From: Akkermansiaceae bacterium
Lineage (GTDB): Bacteria; Verrucomicrobiota; Verrucomicrobiia; Verrucomicrobiales; Akkermansiaceae
Assembly: GCA_947491475.1 (NCBI GenBank)
Contig: CANLKN010000022.1
Location: 1 to 44,819 of the forward strand
DNA length: 44,819 bases
Reading direction: 5' to 3'
Part shown: positions 17,153 to 23,438 of the stretch, piece by piece
How the letters are laid out: every line of letters begins with the position of its first letter
Position numbering within the stretch: the stretch's first letter is position 1
Notes under the pieces: generated by a model
What the model saw: only the letters and a program-made list of their open reading frames with translations
The model's database searches: none
Told to the model about the DNA's origin: nothing
Translations under genes and position numbers: made by a program

Positions 17153-17536
17153 TCACTTGCCGCCGTTTTCGTCGATCAATTTCCGGATACGGGCGATTTC
17201 ATCCTGGCTGAGTTTCTGGTCTTTCGGATTAAGCAGGGAGGCGACCAGTTTTTCCGGGCTGCCCTCGAAAAACGTCGCCAGCAATTGTTTTAGAGCCGTG
17301 CGTTTCGCGCGTTTTTCAGGCACTGCGGGCAGATAGACATAGCGCCGAGAATCCTTCGAATGCGTCACCATTTCCTTTTGTTCCAGCGTCACCAGCAAGG
17401 CTCGCACGGCGGAATATCCCGGTGGATCCGGCAGTTCCTCCAACACCTCCCCGGCGGTGGCTTTGCCCTTGCGGAAAAGTATGTCCATCACCTGCCGCTC
17501 CCGGCGTGATAGCTGGCCATCTTCAAATCGTTTCAT
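17153..17536 (-). CDS. BlaI/MecI/CopY-family repressor
   Basis: The 127-residue protein has an N-terminal winged helix beginning LSRRERQVMDILFRKGKATA, with YSAVRALLVTLEQKEMVTH as recognition region and a helical dimerisation part. This is the BlaI family along its full length. It forms a pair with the M56 peptidase gene downstream and most likely represses its own operon and possibly the divergent lipoprotein gene at 17616. An inverted repeat upstream (17547-17583) is the best operator candidate. Confidence 0.92.
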   Translation of the reverse strand: MKRFEDGQLSRRERQVMDILFRKGKATAGEVLEELPDPPGYSAVRALLVTLEQKEMVTHSKDSRRYVYLPAVPEKRAKRTALKQLLATFFEGSPEKLVASLLNPKDQKLSQDEIARIRKLIDENGGK

Positions 17537-17546
17537 GCGGACAATG

Positions 17547-17583
17547 TGTCAAATGCAGTAAAAACCGCAATTCAAATTTGACA
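17547..17583. promoter_or_regulatory. Candidate BlaI-type operator (TGTCAAAT-N21-ATTTGACA)
   Basis: Between the divergent repressor (start 17536) and lipoprotein (start 17616) genes, TGTCAAAT at 17547-17554 is perfectly inverted as ATTTGACA at 17576-17583. The inner part CAAATTTG (17573-17580) is itself a palindrome. The arms do not match the classical TACAnnTGTA core of staphylococcal BlaI sites. TTGACA within the right arm (17578-17583) could also serve as a -35 box for the lipoprotein gene, but no good -10 lies 17 bp on. Confidence 0.45.
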
Positions 17584-17615
17584 TCCCAATTTTCAAATGC
17601 TGTTTTTCCCGCATC

Positions 17616-18389
17616 ATGAAAAACAAAATCGGAATTTCATTGGGAGCACTGCTCGTTGCCTTGATTGTCAATTCCTGTGCGCCGAGCTTCGATTCATCGG
17701 GAACTGCGGCGGATCATTACGCCTACAAACCGTTGGCGACACCCCGCGCGCAAGACCGCCCCGGGCTCGCCACTGGCTGGGGTGAGGAGAGGAAATCCGA
17801 ATTGATCCAGACTTCGTTTGTCCGTGCCTCCTCGAAGCCTGCGGGCACGGACGTCATTTATTATAATGATTCGGAAGGCTTGGATGCGATGGCTGGATAC
17901 AAGCAGCGCGTGGCTCCGCTGCAAACGGCGGCCGGTGACATGGTAGAGTGGGGTGTGAGGGGCAGGGGTGGATTCCTGCCGAGTTTCAAGGAAGGTCGTT
18001 ACGGCAGACGACTTGTAGCAGGTGATAAAGGTTCGACCTACTCGATCATCGTGAAAAACCGCTGCAAGAGTGCCTTGGAAATCGTTGCGAGCGTGGATGG
18101 ACTGGACGTCCAGGACGGTCAACCCGCTTCGTTCTCCAAGCGCGGATATATTGTGGAGCCGGGGAAAACCTTGGAAATCGAGGGTTTTAGAACGAGCTAC
18201 AGCCGGGTGGCGGCATTCGAGTTTTCCAGCGTGCCGAATTCCTACGCCAACCTGCGCCACGGCAACACCCGCAACGTCGGCGTGATCGGCATCGCGGTGT
18301 TCACCCGGAAAAACGCCAACCCGTGGACATGGATGCCGGACGAAGTGTATCAGCGCGACTCCGCGAAGCCATTTGCCACCGCGCCATAA
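17616..18389 (+). CDS. Predicted lipoprotein of unknown function
   Basis: The 257-residue protein starts with a lipoprotein signal (MKNKIG, hydrophobic core, lipobox IVNSC with Cys near 21). The mature part contains GDMVEWGVRGRGGFLPSF, a beta-rich stretch YSIIVKNRC, then GLDVQDGQPASFSKRGYIVE and SYANLRHGNTRNVGVIGIAV. I recall this second half as a conserved domain in verrucomicrobial secreted proteins but cannot name a function. It is divergent from the BlaI/BlaR pair, sharing an 80-bp control region, so it may be the regulated envelope component of that pair. Confidence 0.75.
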   Translation: MKNKIGISLGALLVALIVNSCAPSFDSSGTAADHYAYKPLATPRAQDRPGLATGWGEERKSELIQTSFVRASSKPAGTDVIYYNDSEGLDAMAGYKQRVAPLQTAAGDMVEWGVRGRGGFLPSFKEGRYGRRLVAGDKGSTYSIIVKNRCKSALEIVASVDGLDVQDGQPASFSKRGYIVEPGKTLEIEGFRTSYSRVAAFEFSSVPNSYANLRHGNTRNVGVIGIAVFTRKNANPWTWMPDEVYQRDSAKPFATAP

Positions 18390-18437
18390 CTTTCGATTGC
18401 CCGAATTCCCGGCGGCGGACAGTTTTCCCGCCCGACC

Positions 18438-19664
18438 ATGCACCAGCGACCGCCGAAAAAATTCGTTCCCGTTCCATTCGAGTATCGTCAGGAAATCGAA
18501 CTGACGATCGACTCGTTGACCAATCTGGGCTCCGGCATCGGCCGGATGGCCGGATGGGTGGTGTTCGTGCCCTTCTCGCTGCCGGGGGAAAAGGTGAGGG
18601 CGCGCGTTTATCGCAACGACAAGAACTGCTCGCATGCCGATTTGTTAGAGGTGCTGGTGCCATCGCCGGATCGCGTGGAGCCGCCTTGCCCCTTGTTCGG
18701 CGAGTGCGGCGGCTGCCAATACCAGCATCTCGATTATCGCAAACAACTCGATTGGAAAACCCGCCAGGTTGGGGAGCTCATGAAGCACATGGCGGGCATC
18801 GAGTTTCCGGTGAACCCGTGCCTCTCCACAGAGCAGACTTGGAATTACCGCTCAAAAATCACGCCACATTTCGACGGTCCGCGCGAGGGAGTGATCGGGC
18901 CGATCGGTTTTCTGGCGAATGGCCAGCGCTTCAAGATCGTGGATGTGCCGCAGTGCTTGATCGCGATGGATGAAATCAATGCCGAGCTGCCGGAAATCCG
19001 CGCTGGCATCCGGGCGAAAGCCCACACCTTCAAGCGTGGCTCCACGGTGTTGATGCGTGCCACCGGCGGCCGGGTGGAGACCGATTTCAAGGCCACCGCC
19101 AGCGAGCGGGTGGGGGACTTGACGTTTCAATTCATCGCGGGCGATTTTTTCCAAAACAACCCGTTCATCCTGCCGGACTTCACCGGCTACGTCGGGCGGC
19201 AGGCAGCAGCTGGCGGCGCGCGTTTCCTGGTGGACGCCTACTGCGGCTCCGGATTGTTCGCGCTCACCCTCGCCCGGCATTTTGAAAAAGTGGCGGGCGT
19301 GGAAGTTTCGGAAACCTCCTGCGAATGGGCGCGCAAGAACGCCGCCGCGAACCAGATCACCAACGCCACCTTTCTTACCGCTCCGGCGGAACACATCTTC
19401 GCGGAAATCAATTTTCCGGCGGTGGAATCGGCGGTCGTGATCGACCCGCCGCGCAAAGGCTGCACGCCGGAATTCATCGAGCAATTGGTGGCCTTCGGCC
19501 CAGCGCGCTTGGTCTATGTTTCCTGTGATCCCGCCACCCAGGTCCGAGATCTCAAGTTATTGTTAGGCAATGGCGGTTATCGACTCGAAGCCGTGCAGCC
19601 GTTCGACCTCTTTCCGCACACCCGGCACTTGGAATGCGTGATGACCTTGGTCAAAAACAGCTGA
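18438..19664 (+). CDS. RlmD/TrmA-type RNA (uracil-5-)-methyltransferase
   Basis: The 408-residue protein has an N-terminal TRAM-like RNA-binding domain (about 17-77), an iron-sulfur cysteine set CPLFGECGGC (84-93) with a further Cys in VPQCLI, and a C-terminal Rossmann methyltransferase domain: VDAYCGSGLFALTLA, DPPRKGC, and the catalytic cysteine region YVSCDPAT. This matches RlmC/RlmD enzymes that make 5-methyluridine in 23S rRNA; the exact target uridine cannot be read from the sequence. The start ATG 18438 lies 48 bp after the lipoprotein gene. Confidence 0.93.
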   Translation: MHQRPPKKFVPVPFEYRQEIELTIDSLTNLGSGIGRMAGWVVFVPFSLPGEKVRARVYRNDKNCSHADLLEVLVPSPDRVEPPCPLFGECGGCQYQHLDYRKQLDWKTRQVGELMKHMAGIEFPVNPCLSTEQTWNYRSKITPHFDGPREGVIGPIGFLANGQRFKIVDVPQCLIAMDEINAELPEIRAGIRAKAHTFKRGSTVLMRATGGRVETDFKATASERVGDLTFQFIAGDFFQNNPFILPDFTGYVGRQAAAGGARFLVDAYCGSGLFALTLARHFEKVAGVEVSETSCEWARKNAAANQITNATFLTAPAEHIFAEINFPAVESAVVIDPPRKGCTPEFIEQLVAFGPARLVYVSCDPATQVRDLKLLLGNGGYRLEAVQPFDLFPHTRHLECVMTLVKNS

Positions 19665-20182
19665 TCGCTCAGCCGCTGTGAATAACTTGGGAAAAGTGTG
19701 TTTTTCCCCGGGAAAATCGACATCGGCGTTTCTTTGCGCCTGTTCTTCCGAGAGATGGGATTCAGATCCGATGGGATTAGGTTTTGTTGCTAGCTAATCA
19801 TTGAAAGGAAAAATAAATCTAGAAATTCAATCGATTGTTCGATTTTCAAGTAATTGTAAATCAGTTGCTTGTAAGGTTGTTGACCCTTATTCTGCGATTG
19901 CTGACAGCTTGCTCACCACGAGGTAAGAAGCCGTCTATGTGGACTGACTGGATTTTTGAGAATGCACGGATTTTCAATGAATTGCGGGATAAATGAAAGC
20001 GCAGCGCGTTGTGAACAACTTGCGAAAATCCCATAAAATCGGCTTGGTTGCTTCATTTTATGGAAGTTTTCCTGTTAGATCGGATTACGCTTTACGGCAC
20101 CAGCGGATGGCTTCACAGAGATGGCGCTCGCCCGCGTGAATTCAGCGGGCGCATTGTTGAAACACATCCCCACAATCCCATC
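19665..20182. other. AT-rich 518-bp intergenic region with a duplicated DnaA-box-like element
   Basis: The stretch 19785-19880 is clearly AT-rich compared with its surroundings. Two related elements flank it: AGCCGCTGTGAATAACTTGG at 19671-19690 followed by GAAAA, and GTTGTGAACAACTTGCGAAA at 20008-20027. The first contains TGTGAATAA (19677-19685), which fits the general DnaA-box consensus; the second, TGTGAACAA, has one mismatch. A stem GGGAAAA/TTTTCCC (19689-19708) just after rlmD could be its terminator, though no separate T-run follows. No protein or tRNA is supported here. Confidence 0.45.
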
Positions 20183-20614
20183 ATGGACATTCAAATTGCC
20201 ACACTTTGCGATCACGCGGCCGACTACAACGGCAAGCTGGTCATCACCGGAACTTTTGACACCCTTGCAGCCCGAGCGCTGCCGGTGGTTCATCCGTCCT
20301 GTGCGCTGGCCCTGCGCTTTTGCTTCACCTTGGAGGATGCCGGCCGCCACCAGCTCTCGATCAACATCATCAACGAAGACGGCGAACCGCTGGATCCGAA
20401 CAACATGCCGATCAAGCCAGACTTCGAGGTGCAACTGCCCAATAACACTCCGTTCCTGACCCGCAACATTGTGATGAACCTGCAAGGTCTGCGTTTTCCG
20501 GAAGCCGGCATTTATTCGATCGATATCGGCTGTGATGACGAAATACTGGTGCGTCTGCCGCTGCGCATTGTGCAAGTCACCCAAGGCCCGAACGGCGAGA
20601 CCCAGATCGTCTAA
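20183..20614 (+). CDS. DUF6941-family protein
   Basis: The 143-residue protein starts at ATG 20183 (MDIQIATLCDHA); the frame stays open further upstream but that part is not protein-like. It reads as a beta-rich small domain: YNGKLVITGTFDTL, CALALRFCFTLEDAGRH, and IYSIDIGCDDE. The start motif '(D)IQIATLCD.A...GKL.I.G.FD' is what I recall for DUF6941. No signal peptide is present, so it is cytoplasmic; the function is unknown. Its TAA stop overlaps, on the opposite strand, the TAG stop of the M20 peptidase (bases 20611-20614). Confidence 0.8.
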   Translation: MDIQIATLCDHAADYNGKLVITGTFDTLAARALPVVHPSCALALRFCFTLEDAGRHQLSINIINEDGEPLDPNNMPIKPDFEVQLPNNTPFLTRNIVMNLQGLRFPEAGIYSIDIGCDDEILVRLPLRIVQVTQGPNGETQIV

Positions 20615-21744
20615 TCCGCCAACCCGCGGATGAAGCGGGTGAAAAAATCCGCGCCGTCGCGCAAGGCCACGAGTTCGATGAACTCGTCGGCAGTGTGCGC
20701 TTGGTCGATTGCGCCGGGTCCGATGCAGATGGATGGCACGCCGCCATTGGAGAGATGCGCGGCATCGGAAAACCATGGTGCGCCGGTGGTTTGGATCGAC
20801 GGGCCGGTCGCTAACAAACGCCGGATCATCGGGTGATCGACGGGTGTTTCCATCGGCGGGTTTTCGTGTGGGTTGATGATTTCAAGCGGCAGATCATGGC
20901 AGTCGATGGTTTCCCGCAGCAGCATGAGGGCACCGCCGGCATCCAACAGCGAGGGAGTGATGCGGATGTCGATTTCGGCCTCGGCGAGGTCGGGCACGAT
21001 GTTGGGGCGCGAGCCGCCGCGGATCACGCCGATGTTGAGTGTGGAGCGACCGAGCACGGGATGGGTGAAACCGGAGAGCAGTGCGCCAAGATGGCAGTCG
21101 AGCCGATCAAGCGCGCGGGTGAGTTTGAGAATCGCGTTTTCGCCTTTCTCCGGCATCGAGCTGTGCGCGGCACGGCCGCTGGCGCGCAGGGTGGCCCACA
21201 GCGAGCCTTTGGTGGTGTGAACAATGTCCATCGAAGTGGGTTCGCCAACCAATGCGAAGACATATTCCCCGCTGTGGTTTTTTGCGAAATCGCGCGAGCC
21301 CCACTGGCCGGATTCCTCGCCCATGAAGGCCACGAAATCCACCGCCATCGGCAGATTGGCGAGCAGTTCGCGGTTTTCATGCAGCGCCCACAGCATGGCG
21401 GCCATCGGCCCCTTGGTATCGCTCGCGCCGCGGCCCCACAGCCGGCCGTCGCGGATTTCTCCGCCAAATGGATCGATGGTCATGCCACCGACGCCCACGG
21501 TATCGAGGTGCGGACCAAATAGAATGCGTGGTCGGTCATCGAGCGGGGCGAAGCGCGCGATCAGGTTCGGCCGTCCAGGGCGGATTTCCTCGGTGGTGAC
21601 CTGTGCGCCGATGGATTCCAGCCAACCTGTTAGAAACAACGCGAGCGTATCCTCGCCGGTATGGCCGGTGCCCGGATCGTTGTCCGGATTCACGGAAGGA
21701 ATGCGCACGAGTTGCTGGAGGAGGGTGGTGACGTCATGAGGCAT
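20611..21744 (-). CDS. M20-family metallopeptidase (ArgE/DapE-like)
   Basis: The 377-residue protein carries the M20 zinc-site motifs in order: GPHLDTV (His-x-Asp), WGRGASDTKG (bridging Asp), FMGEESG (catalytic Glu and ligand Glu), ALVGEPT and a late SDAAHLSNGG with the C-terminal ligand His in AHTADEF. The dimerisation domain lies between. Substrates in the family include N-acetylornithine and N-succinyl-diaminopimelate; the substrate here cannot be decided from the sequence. There is no signal peptide. It is convergent with the DUF6941 gene, with overlapping stops. Confidence 0.9.
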   Translation of the reverse strand: MPHDVTTLLQQLVRIPSVNPDNDPGTGHTGEDTLALFLTGWLESIGAQVTTEEIRPGRPNLIARFAPLDDRPRILFGPHLDTVGVGGMTIDPFGGEIRDGRLWGRGASDTKGPMAAMLWALHENRELLANLPMAVDFVAFMGEESGQWGSRDFAKNHSGEYVFALVGEPTSMDIVHTTKGSLWATLRASGRAAHSSMPEKGENAILKLTRALDRLDCHLGALLSGFTHPVLGRSTLNIGVIRGGSRPNIVPDLAEAEIDIRITPSLLDAGGALMLLRETIDCHDLPLEIINPHENPPMETPVDHPMIRRLLATGPSIQTTGAPWFSDAAHLSNGGVPSICIGPGAIDQAHTADEFIELVALRDGADFFTRFIRGLAD

Positions 21745-21818
21745 GGCTGGACCTTTGCGCAGTGCGGGCGGTTTTCACAACTTGTTAGTGGGCTGACGCA
21801 TCAAAATACATAAGACCT

Positions 21819-21973
21819 ACCGCAAAGCCGCAGAGGCCGCAAAGTGGGCGCAGAGAGAATTTCAAAGAACTCGGATGGACAGAAAGACTTTGCCAACCGT
21901 TTAAGCGGCTCTCAGGCTATGTTTTTGAACATCTTTGCGATTCCTTGGCGTCCTTTGCGGCTTGGCGGTGAAA
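21819..21973. repeat. Dispersed-type inverted repeat (CCGCAAAG family)
   Basis: The left arm ACCGCAAAGCCGCAGAG (21819-21835) is matched in inverted orientation by CTTTGCGGCTTGGCGGT (21953-21969), 14 of 17 positions by eye, with further GCAAAG/CTTTGC copies alongside. The arms flank about 115 bp of non-coding DNA. It occupies much of the 315-bp gap between the M20 and rsmA genes. Repeats of 'CCGCAAAG' and 'CGCAGAG' type are scattered between genes of many phyla; their role is unknown. The gap otherwise holds nothing I can identify. Confidence 0.6.
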
Positions 21974-22059
21974 AATCTGAGATTTAGATGCGACGGCCCT
22001 GCAACTTGATAAGTGCCTTCGAATGCCGGGGTTGCGCGGCGGGCCGTGATGGGGCATGA

Positions 22060-23412
22060 ATGCAGGCCATGACAGGTCGGGAAATCAAGGAGGTGCTGGA
22101 TCGTGCGGGTGTTTTGCCGAGCAAACAACTCGGCCAGAATTTCCTCATCGATCCCAACATGGCGCGCTGGATCGTTTCCCAACTCGATGTTGGCGAAAAT
22201 GACGCCGTCGTCGAGGTGGGGCCCGGCACCGGCTCGCTCAGCGAGCATCTGATCGGCAAGGTGCGGCGTTTGATCCTGATCGAGTTCGATGCGCGGTTGG
22301 CGGCGGCTCTCACCGAGCGCTTCAGCGGGGAACCGACAGTGGAAGTTCATCACGCCGACGGCGTGAAGTTCGATGGCCGCACGCTTTTCAAGCATCGGCC
22401 GGTGAAGTTTTTGGGAAACCTTCCCTATTCGTGTGGCGGGGCGATTTTGAAAAATCTTCTCACGCGCCCGCATCCTTTCGAGCGGGCGGTGGTGATGTTG
22501 CAGAAGGAAGTGATCGAGCGCCTTGCAGCGAAACCGGGCACCAAGGACTATGGCATTCTATCGCTGCGGACGCAGGTGGACTGGGTGGTGGAGCCGCAAC
22601 GCACGGTGCCGCCCGAAGCATTTCATCCGCGGCCGAAGATCGATTCGGCGGTGGCGATTCTGCATCCGCGCAGTTCGGGTTTGCCGGCATTCGACCGGCG
22701 TTTGTTCGATGAATTGATCCGGCGTGGTTTTGCGCAGCGCCGCAAGCAACTCGGTAAACAATTGCCCGCAGGCACACCCTGGCAGGAAATCGCAGCGGAT
22801 ATGAATGTTCCGGTGACTGTGCGCGCTGAGGAACTCACGCTCGATCAATGGGTGGTTCTGACCCGCGCTTGCGATGTGCATCCGCTCAAGGATCTACCTC
22901 AGAAATCCAGTGAAGTCTTTGATGTCGTGGATGCAAACGACGTGGTGATCGGACAAAAAACGCGCGATGAGGTGCATTCCGGCCAACTCCTGCACCGCGC
23001 GGTGCATGTGTTCATTTTCAACAAGCGGGGCGACATGCTTTTGCAACAGCGTTCGATGTTCAAGGACGTGCATCCCGGGATGTGGGGTTCGAGCGTTTCG
23101 GGGCATCTCGATGCCGGCGAGGACTATGACACCGCCGCCTTGCGCGAACTCGATGAGGAAATGGGCATTAAGGCGGAAAACCCGCCGGAGGAAATCGCAC
23201 GGATCGCGCCAAGTGAGGCGACGGGATGGGAACACGTCCGGCTTTACCGCATGAGCTATCATGGATCGGTTCGATATCCGGCGGCCGAGGTTTCCGCCGC
23301 GGCATGGTTTCCACTGGCTGAAATCCAAGCATGGCTCGCGGCGCGGCCGGAGGATTTTTCCAGCGGATTCATCGAGTGCTGGAATGCCGCGCAACACCTG
23401 ATCACGGCGTGA
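22060..23412 (+). CDS. RsmA (KsgA) 16S rRNA dimethyltransferase fused to a Nudix hydrolase
   Basis: This 450-residue protein has two complete enzymes. Residues about 10-272 are RsmA: QLGQNFLID, the SAM site VEVGPGTGSLS (51-61), the catalytic NLPYS (120-124), and EAFHPRPKIDSAV; this enzyme dimethylates two adjacent adenines near the 3' end of 16S rRNA. Residues about 285-448 form a Nudix domain of the YfcD/IDI-like type (FDVVDANDVVIGQKTRDEVH) with an intact Nudix box from G348 to I370 (GHLDAGE, then RELDEEMGI). RsmA alone is about 270 residues, so the Nudix part is an addition, not an insertion. Start may be ATG 22060 or ATG 22069. Confidence 0.94.
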   Translation: MQAMTGREIKEVLDRAGVLPSKQLGQNFLIDPNMARWIVSQLDVGENDAVVEVGPGTGSLSEHLIGKVRRLILIEFDARLAAALTERFSGEPTVEVHHADGVKFDGRTLFKHRPVKFLGNLPYSCGGAILKNLLTRPHPFERAVVMLQKEVIERLAAKPGTKDYGILSLRTQVDWVVEPQRTVPPEAFHPRPKIDSAVAILHPRSSGLPAFDRRLFDELIRRGFAQRRKQLGKQLPAGTPWQEIAADMNVPVTVRAEELTLDQWVVLTRACDVHPLKDLPQKSSEVFDVVDANDVVIGQKTRDEVHSGQLLHRAVHVFIFNKRGDMLLQQRSMFKDVHPGMWGSSVSGHLDAGEDYDTAALRELDEEMGIKAENPPEEIARIAPSEATGWEHVRLYRMSYHGSVRYPAAEVSAAAWFPLAEIQAWLAARPEDFSSGFIECWNAAQHLITA

Positions 23413-23438
23413 TCCGTCTTTTCATGGGCCAACCGGGC

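Noticed and set aside
16228-17536. Beta-lactam resistance regulation
   Set aside because: The BlaR-like protein has no penicillin-binding sensor and there is no beta-lactamase gene nearby.
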